A DNA stretch of 19,797 nt from Campylobacter sp. (GCF_020024835.1 NZ_JAHHTD010000028.1:1-19797), one strand, 5' to 3'. Positions 7,120-15,809 are shown, numbered from the stretch's first letter. Notes: generated by a model from the sequence alone, not told the origin. Numbers and translations: made by a program.

Positions 7120-8338
7120 AGCACTAAAAGGAATGAAAGATCTTTATGATGATCAAGCTTTACTTTATGAAAAAGTTATTAAAACTTGTGAAGTAGTAGC
7201 AAGAAATTATGGGTTTAATTTTATAAATTTTCCTCATTTAGAATTTACTAAATTATTTAAGCGTAGTGTTGGAGAGAGCTCTGATATAGTTGGTAAAGAG
7301 ATGTATGAATTTAAAGATAAAGCACAAAATGAGGTTTGCTTAAGACCTGAAGGAACTGCAGGTGTAGTTCGGTCATATATAGAAGCAAAGATGGATAAAA
7401 ATCAAAGTATTAAAAAATGGTTTTATTATGGTTCGATGTTTCGTTATGAAAGACCGCAAAAAGGAAGATTGCGTGAATTTCATCAATTTGGCATAGAAAG
7501 CTTTGGCAATCCTAGTGTTTATGAGGATGCTAGTATTATTTTAATGCTAAATGAAATTTTTTCTCGCTTAAATATATCTACACAATTAAAAATTAATTCT
7601 TTAGGCTGTCTGGTATGTATAGGTATTTATAAGGAAAAACTTATTGAGTATTTAAATTCTAAAAGTGGATTTTGTGAAGATTGTTTAAGAAGGGAAAAAA
7701 TAAATCCTATTAGGGTGTTAGATTGTAAAAATGAAGATTGTCAAAAATTAATTGTAAATGCACCAAAAATGAGTGAATTTTTGTGTGAGTGTTGTAAAAA
7801 AGATTATGAAAAATTGCAACAGCTACTAAGAGATAATGGAATTTTGTTTGAGTGTGATGAAAAATTAGTGCGTGGTCTTGATTATTATTCTAAAACAGCT
7901 TTTGAATTTATTAGCGAAGAGATTGGCTCAAAATCCGCTATAGCAGGTGGAGGTCGTTATGATAGGTTGATTGAATATTTAGGTGGTAAAAGTGGATATG
8001 GGGTTGGTTTTGCAATAGGAATTGAAAGGATTATGGCTATTTTAGAGCAACAATGCACACAAAAACAACGAGAAGGAATTTACTTATGTGCTTTAGATCA
8101 ATCTTATATAGATTTTATTTTTACACTTGCTAAGAATTTAAGAAAAAAGCACAAAGTGCTTTTAAGTTATGAGGCTAAAAAGTTAGCTAAGCATTTAAAT
8201 CAAGCTGATAACTCTAATGTAAAAATATTTTTATGTATAGGCGAAACTGAAATAAAAAATCAAGAAATTTTTTATAAAAATTTAGAAAATAAAGAAAGTA
8301 AAAATATTAAAATCGCAAACTTGGAGAATGAGTTATGA
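7112..8338 (+). CDS. hisS: Histidyl-tRNA synthetase
   Basis: HisS is a class II synthetase charging tRNA-His. I chose ATG 7112 (408 residues) because AAGGA at 7099-7103 lies eight bases upstream and MVKALKGMKD is the typical N-terminus. An in-frame ATG at 7088 lacks such a site. Motif 2 is seen at LRPEGTAGVVRSY (77-89) and FRYERPQKGRLREFHQ (110-125). The histidine-specific LVRGLDYYSKTAFEF lies at 252-266, and motif 3 at AGGGRYDRL (278-286) and GFAIGIERI (299-307). Between them is a cysteine-rich segment (Cys166, 169, 188, 191, 205, 210, 225, 227, 228), a known bacterial subtype that could bind zinc. The C-terminal anticodon-binding domain follows. The gene overlaps tmk by eight bases and speA by four. 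Confidence 0.96.
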   Translation: MVKALKGMKDLYDDQALLYEKVIKTCEVVARNYGFNFINFPHLEFTKLFKRSVGESSDIVGKEMYEFKDKAQNEVCLRPEGTAGVVRSYIEAKMDKNQSIKKWFYYGSMFRYERPQKGRLREFHQFGIESFGNPSVYEDASIILMLNEIFSRLNISTQLKINSLGCLVCIGIYKEKLIEYLNSKSGFCEDCLRREKINPIRVLDCKNEDCQKLIVNAPKMSEFLCECCKKDYEKLQQLLRDNGILFECDEKLVRGLDYYSKTAFEFISEEIGSKSAIAGGGRYDRLIEYLGGKSGYGVGFAIGIERIMAILEQQCTQKQREGIYLCALDQSYIDFIFTLAKNLRKKHKVLLSYEAKKLAKHLNQADNSNVKIFLCIGETEIKNQEIFYKNLENKESKNIKIANLENEL

Positions 8339-10164
8339 AAGATTATGGTATTAGAATTTGGGGAGCGAATAATTTTATTATAGAAAATGGAAGAGTTTGC
8401 ATAAATTATGGTAAAAAACCAGCCATTATAGATATAGTAAATACTTTACGTGATGATGGATATAAGGGTCCGTTATTGCTTCGTTTTCCTCATTTAATCC
8501 ATAAGCAAATAGAACAAATTTATGAAAAATTTGCAAAAGCTAAAAAAGAATTTAATTACAAAGGTTCTTTTAACGCTGTGTATCCGCTAAAAGTTAATCA
8601 ATATCCAGGTTTTGTTAAAAATTTAGTTAAGCTTGGAAAGAATTATAATTATGGACTTGAAGCAGGCAGTAAAGCAGAATTATTACTAGCTATGGCTTAC
8701 AATAACGAAGGTTCTCCTATAACAGTTAATGGCTTTAAAGATAAAGAGCTTATAAATATGGGTTTTATAGCTTGTGAAATGGGGCATAACATTACTTTAA
8801 CTATGGAAGGTCTTAATGAGCTTGAAGCTATGATTGATATTTCAAAAAATCGTTTTAAGCCAAAACCTAATATAGGCTTAAGAGTGAGACTTCATTCAGC
8901 TGGCGTTGGAATTTGGGCAAAAAGTGGAGGTATAAATTCTAAATTTGGACTTACTTCTACTGAACTTATTGAAGCAGTAAATCTTTTAAAATCTAATAAA
9001 CTTTTAGATCAATTTACTATGATACATTTTCACCTTGGTTCGCAAATTACAGAAATTCATCCTTTAAAAAAAGCCTTAAATGAGGCAGGAAATATCTATA
9101 CTGAACTTAGAAAAATGGGTGCAAAAAATTTACGATCAATTAATCTTGGTGGAGGTTTAGCTGTAGAATATTCTCAATGTAAAGACGAAACTAGTAGAAA
9201 TTATACTTTAAGCGAATATGCAAATGATGTGGTGTTTATTTTAAAAAGTATTGCTGAGCAAAAAAAAGATCTTGAGCCTGATATTTTTATAGAGAGCGGA
9301 CGTTTTGTAGCAGCTAATCATGCGGTATTAGTAGCACCAGTATTGGAATTATTTTCGCAAGAATATACAGAAAGCAAACTTTTATTAAAAGAAAAAAATC
9401 CCAAGTTGATTGATGAGCTTTATGATTTATATAAAAGTATAAAAGCCTCCAATGCTTTAGAATATTTACACGATAGTATTGATCATATGGAAAGCATTTT
9501 AACTTTATTTGATTTAGGGTATGTTGATTTACAAGATCGATCAAATAGTGAAATTTTAGTGCATTTGATTATGAGAAAAGCGATTTTTTTAGTTGGAGAT
9601 CAAGCAGATTTATCAAGTTTGCAAAATGAGGTGCAAGAAAAATATTTAGTTAATTTTTCTTTATTTCAGTCCTTACCAGATTTTTGGGGCTTAGAACAAA
9701 ATTTTCCAATAATGCCTCTTGATAGATTAAATAAAAAACCAACAAGAAGTGCAAGTATCTGGGATATTACTTGTGATAGCGATGGTGAAATTTCATATTC
9801 TAAAAATAATCCTTTATTTTTACATGATATTGATGTAGAACAAGAAGATTATTTTTTAGGATTTTTTTTAGTGGGAGCTTATCAAGAAGTGCTTGGAATG
9901 AAACATAATCTTTTTACTCATCCAACTGAAGCAAGTGTAAGTATAAGTGAAAAAGGATTTGAAATTGAAAGTGTTTTAGAATCTCAGTCTATTTTAGATA
10001 CTTTAGAGGACCTTGATTATGATATTCATGCGATTATGGATAATATAAATGAAAAAATTTATGCTTCTAAGCTTGTAAATGAAAATCAAAAAAAACATAT
10101 TTTAGGTGAAATTTATTTATTTTTAAATGATAATGGATATTTAAAAAGTGTTGGTTCTAAGTAG
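8335..10164 (+). CDS. speA: Biosynthetic arginine decarboxylase SpeA
   Basis: SpeA is a PLP-dependent fold-III decarboxylase that converts arginine to agmatine, the entry to polyamine synthesis. Campylobacter is known to make spermidine through agmatine, putrescine and carboxyspermidine. The 609 residues show the PLP lysine Lys86 in YPLKVNQYP, HFHLGSQI (231-238), the glycine-rich phosphate loop NLGGGLAVEY (270-279), ESGRFVAANHA (320-330) and the catalytic Cys480 in CDSDGEI. An insertion (about 345-440) typical of SpeA separates these. The ATG at 8335 overlaps the hisS stop and has GGAG at 8323-8326. It is the last gene of the overlapping operon. The 40 bases to murG hold no obvious terminator. 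Confidence 0.96.
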   Translation: MKDYGIRIWGANNFIIENGRVCINYGKKPAIIDIVNTLRDDGYKGPLLLRFPHLIHKQIEQIYEKFAKAKKEFNYKGSFNAVYPLKVNQYPGFVKNLVKLGKNYNYGLEAGSKAELLLAMAYNNEGSPITVNGFKDKELINMGFIACEMGHNITLTMEGLNELEAMIDISKNRFKPKPNIGLRVRLHSAGVGIWAKSGGINSKFGLTSTELIEAVNLLKSNKLLDQFTMIHFHLGSQITEIHPLKKALNEAGNIYTELRKMGAKNLRSINLGGGLAVEYSQCKDETSRNYTLSEYANDVVFILKSIAEQKKDLEPDIFIESGRFVAANHAVLVAPVLELFSQEYTESKLLLKEKNPKLIDELYDLYKSIKASNALEYLHDSIDHMESILTLFDLGYVDLQDRSNSEILVHLIMRKAIFLVGDQADLSSLQNEVQEKYLVNFSLFQSLPDFWGLEQNFPIMPLDRLNKKPTRSASIWDITCDSDGEISYSKNNPLFLHDIDVEQEDYFLGFFLVGAYQEVLGMKHNLFTHPTEASVSISEKGFEIESVLESQSILDTLEDLDYDIHAIMDNINEKIYASKLVNENQKKHILGEIYLFLNDNGYLKSVGSK

Positions 10165-10204
10165 ATATTTTTTATTTAATTTATAAAACATGGAAAAGAA
10201 AAAA

Positions 10205-11236
10205 ATGATAGCAATTACTGGTGGAGGCACAGGCGGACATTTGGCTATTGCAAGATGTTTAATGCAAAGTGCTAATAAAATGGGCTTAGAATGTATCTAT
10301 ATAGGTAGTGAAAATGGACAAGATAGACTTTGGTTTGAATATGAAGAAGGATTTAAACAAAAATATTTTTTAAGCAGTCAAGGGGTTGTAAATAAAAAAG
10401 GATTGGCTAAATTTCACTCTTTTATGCATATTTTAAAATTGGCTTTAGATATTAAAAAAATTTTAAGAATTCAAAATATACAAGCTGTATTTAGTGTGGG
10501 TGGCTATAGTAGTGCTCCTGCAGCTTTTGCAGCTTTGATGGATAATATTCCTCTTTTAATTCACGAACAAAATTCAAAAATTGGAAGTTTAAATAAGCTT
10601 TTAAAACCTTTTTCTAAAGCTTTTTTTACCGCTTTTAAGGGTCAAATTACAACTACGAATACTTTTTTTTGTCCTTATCCAGTTAATGAATTCTTTTTTA
10701 CAAAACGTAGAATTAGAAAGGAATTAAAAAATATTATTTTTTTAGGAGGTTCTCAAGGTGCTAGATTTATAAATGATTTAGCTATAAATAATGCTTTATA
10801 TTTTAAAGAAAAAAAAATAAATATTATTCATCAATGTGGGAGTAATGACTATCAAAGGTGCAAGAAAGCGTATGAAAAATTAAACATTGAAGTTGAATTA
10901 TTTGATTTTGATAAAGATGTGATTGAAAAAATTGTAAAAGCTGATTTAGCTATTGCAAGATCTGGAGCAAGCTCTTTGTTTGAATTAAGCGCAAATAATC
11001 TTCCTTGTATATTTATACCCTACCCTTATGCTGCTAAAAATCATCAATATTACAATGCCTTATATTTAAAAGAATTAAATCTTTGCGAAATTTTTACTCA
11101 AGATTCAAAACAAGATTTTATAAAAATAATAAAGAATTTCAATCTACAAGCTATATCTTTAGCTTTAAATGAAATTCAGCAAGAAAATGGCTCAGATTTT
11201 ATGTTAAATAAAGCTAAAGAATTAAAAATTATTTAA
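10205..11236 (+). CDS. murG: UDP-GlcNAc-lipid I N-acetylglucosaminyltransferase MurG
   Basis: MurG adds GlcNAc to lipid I to form lipid II at the inner face of the cytoplasmic membrane. I chose ATG 10205 (343 residues). The protein then begins MIAITGGGTGGHLA with the G-loop at the extreme N-terminus, as in the family, and GGAAAAG at 10192-10198 can serve as ribosome site. ATG 10190 is in frame but has no Shine-Dalgarno. GT-B signatures are seen at SVGGYSSAP (97-105), HEQNS (120-124), LGGSQGA (180-186), ARSGASSLFEL (251-261) and PYPYAAKNHQ (272-281). The stop overlaps the end of the opposing YggS-family gene by eight bases. It is separated from murA by some 7 kb and from any division cluster. 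Confidence 0.94.
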   Translation: MIAITGGGTGGHLAIARCLMQSANKMGLECIYIGSENGQDRLWFEYEEGFKQKYFLSSQGVVNKKGLAKFHSFMHILKLALDIKKILRIQNIQAVFSVGGYSSAPAAFAALMDNIPLLIHEQNSKIGSLNKLLKPFSKAFFTAFKGQITTTNTFFCPYPVNEFFFTKRRIRKELKNIIFLGGSQGARFINDLAINNALYFKEKKINIIHQCGSNDYQRCKKAYEKLNIEVELFDFDKDVIEKIVKADLAIARSGASSLFELSANNLPCIFIPYPYAAKNHQYYNALYLKELNLCEIFTQDSKQDFIKIIKNFNLQAISLALNEIQQENGSDFMLNKAKELKII

Positions 11237-11849
11237 ATAAAATACTCCCCAATCTTACCATATTAGAACCGCAATCAATTGCAATTTCAAAATCATCACT
11301 CATACCCATAGAACAAATTTTTGCTTTATGCGTTTGGAGTTTTTCATAAATTTTATAGCCTTGTTTGAAACTTTCTTTTGTTTTTGTTTTATCCATAGAA
11401 CCTATACACATAATGCCTATTAAATTTAAATTTAAACATTCTTCTTTTATTTGTAAGTATGTTTCTATAGCTTTAGTGCTATCAATGCCATATTTTGATT
11501 TTTCATTAGCAATGTTAATTTCAAGCAAAGTATCTAGTTTATAATTAAGTCTTTTATTTACAGCTTTTGCTATTTTTAAATTACTACAAGATTGCCAAAG
11601 TATAGGCTTTTGTTTAATTAATAAATTTATTTTATTACTTTGAAGATTACCTATAAAATGCCACTTAAGTTCATTAAAATTGCTTAATTGTTCTTTTTTT
11701 AAAGCTAAAGACTGCACTTGATTTTCACCAAATTCGATTATGCCTTGTTTGGATAAGATTTGAATTTGTTCGACATTTGCATATTTGCTTGCTGCTACTA
11801 ATCTTATATTTTGCTTAATTGTTTTGTTAAAAATTATTTCTAAATTCAT
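11229..11849 (-). CDS. YggS/PLPBP family pyridoxal phosphate homeostasis protein
   Basis: This 206-residue protein is a single-domain alanine-racemase-fold protein that holds PLP but has no known catalytic activity. The family influences vitamin B6 and amino-acid homeostasis. The PLP lysine is Lys22 in LVAASKY. Other family motifs are FGENQVQSL (40-48), WHFIGNLQSNK (63-73), IMCIGSMD (146-153), MGMSDDFEIAI (181-191) and the phosphate-binding GSNMVRLGS (194-202). It is shorter than E. coli YggS (about 234), mostly by a trimmed N-terminus. It is the last gene of the minus-strand operon, starting 11 bases after rpoN, with only a weak GAAAG-like ribosome site. Its last codons overlap the end of murG on the other strand. 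Confidence 0.92.
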   Translation of the reverse strand: MNLEIIFNKTIKQNIRLVAASKYANVEQIQILSKQGIIEFGENQVQSLALKKEQLSNFNELKWHFIGNLQSNKINLLIKQKPILWQSCSNLKIAKAVNKRLNYKLDTLLEINIANEKSKYGIDSTKAIETYLQIKEECLNLNLIGIMCIGSMDKTKTKESFKQGYKIYEKLQTHKAKICSMGMSDDFEIAIDCGSNMVRLGSILFK

Positions 11850-11860
11850 TGTTTATGCTT

Positions 11861-13111
11861 TCACATTAATTCATAAAGTTTTTTACGTTCGCTAGAGCTA
11901 CCTATGCCAAGTTGCATACGATATTTAGTGATAGTTCTACGACCTAATTGTATGCTAGGGAATTCTTTTTGTGTTAGTTCTAAAATTTTTAAATCACTCA
12001 AAGGTTTTTTGTGATTTTCTTTTTTCACTAAATTGCTCAAAAAATCCTTTATAGTGGCATTAGAAGTTTCTCCATCATCTACAGCAGTAGTAAAAAATGC
12101 TTTCAAAGGTATTAACCCCCTATCACAACTTAAGTATTTATTTGAAATAGCCCTTGAAATAGTAGAGGCATTTCTTTCTAAATCTTGAGCTAAATCTTTA
12201 AGTTGCATAGGTTTTATATCTCCACCGGTGAAAAAATCATATTGATATTCTATAATCATAAGTCCTAATTTATAAAGAGTTGCTTTTCTCATAGCAAGAG
12301 CATCTATTAAATTTTTAGCATCTTTTAAATAAGAGCTTAAAAATTCATGCTCTAATCCATCTGCTTCAAAAGAAATTTCAGGATAGTAATCATCATTGAT
12401 TTTGATTTTAATTTCACCATTTTCTTGATAAATATAAATATCAGGGATAATACTCATACTTTCTTCAAAATATTCTAAAAATGGTGGAATAGAAATTTTT
12501 TTTATAATTGAAATTGCCTTTTTATAAAGAGGATTTTTTATAAAATCTTTTGCATTTTCTAAATTTAAAATCAATATTTTGCAAAATTCATATAAATCAT
12601 CTTCTAAATCAAAATGTTCTAGGGCAAAAATATATGCTTCTTGATTATTTTTAGCACCTACTCCTATAGGATCAAGATATTTAAATCTTTGTCGTATTTT
12701 TTCAACATCTAAAGGGTCAAATTCTCTTAAAATTTCTTCATCATACTCAAAATAACCTTCGTGGGTTAAGCATTCTATGATTTTTTCCGCAATAAGTTGT
12801 GATTTTTTAGTAGGAAAAAAAGGTGGAATAATTTGTTCGCTTAAAAGTTCATAAACATTTTTATGATTTAAACTTTTAGAATCTATCATTTGTGCGGTAG
12901 CATTTTTACTAAAATATTCTTGAAAATACTTATTTTGATTATGAGTAATACTAGAATTTTCTTTTATCTCTATAAAAGGATTTTCTTTTGCAAATTCATC
13001 TAAATTTTCTTTTAAATCCTCTATATTAGCTTGCAATATGGGAAGCCACGATCTTAAGGTTTGTGATAATTTAGTCTTTTGGGTTATAGATGTTTTTTGT
13101 TTTAATATCAT
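11861..13111 (-). CDS. rpoN: RNA polymerase sigma-54 factor RpoN
   Basis: Sigma-54 directs RNA polymerase to -24/-12 promoters and needs an activator ATPase. In Campylobacter, with FlgS/FlgR, it drives the hook, rod and minor flagellin genes. The 416 residues contain the Gln/Leu-rich activator-binding region I (about 1-50, start MILKQKTSITQKTKLSQTLR), a poorly conserved acidic region II, the core-binding domain (about 80-290), a helix-turn-helix region (QLKDLAQDLERNASTISRAIS, split here as 303-312 and 313-323), and the RpoN box GRRTITKYRM at 390-399, which reads the -24 element. Its start overlaps the lptB stop by four bases (ATGA). lptB-rpoN linkage is common in Proteobacteria. A sigma-54-like promoter lies in this same window near 4700. 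Confidence 0.96.
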   Translation of the reverse strand: MILKQKTSITQKTKLSQTLRSWLPILQANIEDLKENLDEFAKENPFIEIKENSSITHNQNKYFQEYFSKNATAQMIDSKSLNHKNVYELLSEQIIPPFFPTKKSQLIAEKIIECLTHEGYFEYDEEILREFDPLDVEKIRQRFKYLDPIGVGAKNNQEAYIFALEHFDLEDDLYEFCKILILNLENAKDFIKNPLYKKAISIIKKISIPPFLEYFEESMSIIPDIYIYQENGEIKIKINDDYYPEISFEADGLEHEFLSSYLKDAKNLIDALAMRKATLYKLGLMIIEYQYDFFTGGDIKPMQLKDLAQDLERNASTISRAISNKYLSCDRGLIPLKAFFTTAVDDGETSNATIKDFLSNLVKKENHKKPLSDLKILELTQKEFPSIQLGRRTITKYRMQLGIGSSSERKKLYELM

Positions 13112-13833
13112 TCAAGTTTAAACTCATTTCCAAGATAGTATTTTTTTACATCATTATTGTTTGTTATTTCATTTGCATTTCCACTTGCAAGCAATCTTCC
13201 ACCTCTAATAACATAAGCTCTATCACAAATTGCTAATGTTTCTCTAACATTATGATCTGTGATTAAAACGCCAATATTCATAGCTTTTAAATCTTTTATG
13301 AGATTTTGAATTTCATTTACTGCTATAGGATCAACACCAGCAAAAGGTTCATCTAAAAGTAAAAATTTAGGATTACACATTAAAGACCTTGCTATTTCAC
13401 AACGCCTTCTTTCGCCTCCGCTTAAGCTTAATCCTTTTCTATGTCTAATAGGCTCTATGCTTAACAATTCTAACATCTGTTCTACTTTTTTTTCTAAAAT
13501 TTCTTGATCTTTGTAAAATATTTGAGCTGCTAAAATTAAATTATCTTCTACACTTAAATCTTTAAAAATACTACTTTCTTGAGGTAAATACCCTATGCCA
13601 ATCTTTGCTCTTTTGTTTAAAGGATCTTTTGTAATATCTTTAGAGTCTAAAAAAACTTTTCCATTAGTTGGTAAAATAAGCCCACATATCATATAAAAAC
13701 TTGTAGTTTTTCCTGCTCCATTTGGTCCTAAAAGTCCTACAACTTCACCACTTTGGACTTCTAAAGATATATCGTGGATAATTTTAGTTTTTTTTATACT
13801 TTTTTCTAAATTTCTTGCCTCAAGCTTACTCAT
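13108..13833 (-). CDS. lptB: LPS export ABC transporter ATPase LptB
   Basis: LptB is the cytoplasmic ATPase that, with LptF and LptG, extracts lipopolysaccharide or lipooligosaccharide from the inner membrane for export. The 241 residues hold Walker A GPNGAGKTT (36-44), Q-loop Gln85 in YLPQESSIF, the signature LSGGERRRCEIAR (137-149), Walker B LLLDEPFAGVDP (158-169) and H-loop His194 in ITDHNVRETL. The YLPQ, ERRRCEIAR and FAGVDPIAV wording is characteristic of LptB rather than of LivG-type ATPases. The rpoN gene directly downstream is the classic context. It overlaps tsaE by eight bases and rpoN by four. No lptA, lptF or lptG is in this window. Confidence 0.93.
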   Translation of the reverse strand: MSKLEARNLEKSIKKTKIIHDISLEVQSGEVVGLLGPNGAGKTTSFYMICGLILPTNGKVFLDSKDITKDPLNKRAKIGIGYLPQESSIFKDLSVEDNLILAAQIFYKDQEILEKKVEQMLELLSIEPIRHRKGLSLSGGERRRCEIARSLMCNPKFLLLDEPFAGVDPIAVNEIQNLIKDLKAMNIGVLITDHNVRETLAICDRAYVIRGGRLLASGNANEITNNNDVKKYYLGNEFKLE

Positions 13834-14233
13834 AAATTATATACTTTCTTTCATTTTTATAAGAAATAATTTCTAAAATTATATTAAAAATTTGGTATTT
13901 ATCTAAATATTTTTTTAGTTTTTCATCACCCCACTCTACCAAGTGTAATCCATCTTCAAAAAAATTTTCTATCAAACCATTTTTTATAAGCCCATCAAAG
14001 CCCTCTTGATATATATCATAATGGTATAATAAACCATCTTTAAAAGGATAACTTTGCATTATAGAAAAGGTAGGAGAATTCACTTCTTGTGAGATATTTA
14101 AAAATTTAGCAAAATGCTGCACTAATGTCGTTTTGCCACTTGCTAATTCACCTTTTAATATAATAACTCCACTTTTAGGTAGCATTTGACATAAAATATC
14201 TAGTTTATTTTTTTCTAAAATTATTTCTTTCAT
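13826..14233 (-). CDS. tsaE: tRNA threonylcarbamoyladenosine biosynthesis ATPase TsaE
   Basis: TsaE is the P-loop ATPase that works with TsaB and TsaD to form N6-threonylcarbamoyladenosine at position 37 of tRNAs reading ANN codons. The 135 residues show Walker A GELASGKTT (28-36), SPTFSIMQSY (53-62), the HYDIY segment (71-75) and the VEWGD motif (99-103), all diagnostic of the family. The length is close to the normal 140-155. The ATG at 14231-14233 overlaps the stop of the upstream S4 gene by four bases, and the end overlaps lptB by eight bases, so translation through the operon is likely coupled. Confidence 0.93.
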   Translation of the reverse strand: MKEIILEKNKLDILCQMLPKSGVIILKGELASGKTTLVQHFAKFLNISQEVNSPTFSIMQSYPFKDGLLYHYDIYQEGFDGLIKNGLIENFFEDGLHLVEWGDEKLKKYLDKYQIFNIILEIISYKNERKYIIYE

Positions 14234-14478
14234 TTTATTTTTATAACATATTGTTCTTGCATAGTTTTTGGAATACTTTTGCTTGTAGGTATAGCTAATA
14301 CTTTGTAAATATCTATATGGTGGATAAATTTAATACTAATTTCATCACCTATTTTGACATCTTTGCTAGCTTTTACAACCTGATTATTAATACTCACAAC
14401 ACCGCTTTTACACATATCTTCTGAAATAGCTCTACGTTTAGTGATATTAACTACATTTAAAAATTTATCTATTCTCAT
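14230..14478 (-). CDS. S4-domain RNA-binding protein (HslR/RqcP-like)
   Basis: This small protein of 82 residues consists almost entirely of an S4 RNA-binding domain. MRIDKFLNVVNITKRRAISE followed by SGVVSINNQVVKASKDVKIG is the standard S4 pattern, seen in HslR (Hsp15) and RqcP/YlmH-like proteins that bind stalled 50S-peptidyl-tRNA complexes. It lacks the long basic tail of E. coli Hsp15. The exact role (ribosome rescue or rRNA binding) cannot be decided here. It is the first gene of the minus-strand operon, with only a weak ribosome site, and its stop overlaps the tsaE start by four bases. Confidence 0.86.
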   Translation of the reverse strand: MRIDKFLNVVNITKRRAISEDMCKSGVVSINNQVVKASKDVKIGDEISIKFIHHIDIYKVLAIPTSKSIPKTMQEQYVIKIK

Positions 14479-14588
14479 AAGAATATTTTATCAAAATAAC
14501 TATAAAAAGTAGCAAAATATTAATTTTTTTTATGTTATGTTAAATTAAATTCGTTAAATTTATCTCTTGAGAAAATGAAGGAAAACAA
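14479..14588. promoter_or_regulatory. Divergent promoter region between the S4-tsaE-lptB-rpoN operon and argG
   Basis: This 110-base gap separates divergent operons. On the minus strand TATAGT (14504-14499) preceded by a T run is a possible -10, about 20 bases before the ATG. On the plus strand a T run ends in TATGTT (14531-14536), a weak -10. An 8-base direct repeat GTTAAATT occurs at 14539-14546 and 14553-14560. The argG Shine-Dalgarno AAGGA is at 14578-14582. The -10 calls are tentative. Confidence 0.45.
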
Positions 14589-15809
14589 ATGAAAAAAAAA
14601 GTTAATAAAGTTGTATTAGCATATTCTGGTGGGCTTGATACTAGCATTATCTTAAAATGGCTTCAAGATGAGTATCAGTGTGAAATTGTTACTTTTACAG
14701 CTGATATTGGACAAGGCGAGGAGTTAGAGCCTGCTAGAAAAAAAGCTTTATCTTTGGGTGTGAGAGAAGAGAATATTTTTATTAAAGATTTAAAAGATGA
14801 ATTTGTAAAAGATTATGTATTTGCTATGTTTAGAGCAAATGCTATTTATGAGGGAGAATATTTACTTGGCACTAGTATAGCAAGACCTTTGATAACAAAA
14901 GCTTTGGTTGAAATTGCTAATTTAACAAAAGCAGATGCTATTAGCCACGGAGCTACTGGAAAAGGAAATGATCAGGTGCGTTTTGAGCTAGGTGCTTTAG
15001 CACTTAATCCAAATTTAACCATTATAGCTCCTTGGAGAGAATGGGATTTAAATAGTCGTGAAAAGCTCTTATCTTATGCACAAAGACATAATATTGATAT
15101 TAGTAAAAAACCTGGAAAATCTCCATATTCTATGGACGCTAATTTATTACATATTTCATATGAGGGTTTGATTTTAGAAGATCCTGCTATAAAGCCTGAA
15201 GCTGATATGTGGCGATGGGTAAGAGATTTAAAGGAAACTCCAAATGAAAGTGAAGCTATTGAATTAGAATTTAACAAAGGAGATTTAGTTGCTATTAATG
15301 GAGAGAAAATGTCTCCTGCACAACTTTTAACAAAGTTAAATGAATTGGGTGCAAAACACGGGATTGGTCGTCTTGATATAGTTGAAAATCGTTATGTGGG
15401 AATGAAAAGTAGAGGATGTTATGAAACTCCTGGTGGAACTATACTTTTAAAAGCTCATAGGGCTATTGAAAGTATTACATTAGATAGAGAAGCAGGACAT
15501 TTAAAAGATGAACTTATGCCAAAATATGCAAGTTTAATTTATAATGGATATTGGTTTTCTCCTGAAAGATTGATGCTTCAAGCATTAATTGATGAATCTC
15601 AAAAATATGTAAATGGCGTAGTGAAATTAGAATTATTTAAAGGTAATGTTATAATTACAGGAAGAGAAAGTGCAAATGATAGTTTATTTAGTGAAGCTTA
15701 TTGCACTTTTGAAGAAGATGAAGTTTATAATCAAAAAGACGCTGCAGGATTCATAAAATTAAATGCTTTAAGATTTCTTATTGCAGGAAAAAATGGTAGA
15801 AAATTTTAA
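14589..15809 (+). CDS. argG: Argininosuccinate synthase
   Basis: ArgG joins citrulline and aspartate, using ATP, to form argininosuccinate, the penultimate step of arginine synthesis. At 406 residues it is the normal length of the common (non-E. coli) ArgG type. The N-type ATP pyrophosphatase loop AYSGGLDTS (11-19) and the segment HGATGKGNDQVRFE (120-133) are intact, as are the citrulline and aspartate-binding regions read through GTSIARPL (94-101). The ATG at 14589 has AAGGA six bases upstream. Codons 2-4 are a run of nine A. It is followed after nine bases by rplI, so it leads an operon of otherwise translation and proteolysis genes. speA in this window uses the arginine end product. Confidence 0.97.
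   Translation: MKKKVNKVVLAYSGGLDTSIILKWLQDEYQCEIVTFTADIGQGEELEPARKKALSLGVREENIFIKDLKDEFVKDYVFAMFRANAIYEGEYLLGTSIARPLITKALVEIANLTKADAISHGATGKGNDQVRFELGALALNPNLTIIAPWREWDLNSREKLLSYAQRHNIDISKKPGKSPYSMDANLLHISYEGLILEDPAIKPEADMWRWVRDLKETPNESEAIELEFNKGDLVAINGEKMSPAQLLTKLNELGAKHGIGRLDIVENRYVGMKSRGCYETPGGTILLKAHRAIESITLDREAGHLKDELMPKYASLIYNGYWFSPERLMLQALIDESQKYVNGVVKLELFKGNVIITGRESANDSLFSEAYCTFEEDEVYNQKDAAGFIKLNALRFLIAGKNGRKF

Noticed and set aside
9314..9544. 76-codon minus-strand frame inside speA
   Set aside because: Antisense to a conserved gene and without ribosome site.
14592..14600. Run of nine A in codons 2-4 of argG as a possible phase-variable tract
   Set aside because: Campylobacter phase variation typically uses G/C tracts. 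Short A runs are common in this AT-rich DNA, and the gene is a metabolic enzyme with an intact frame.
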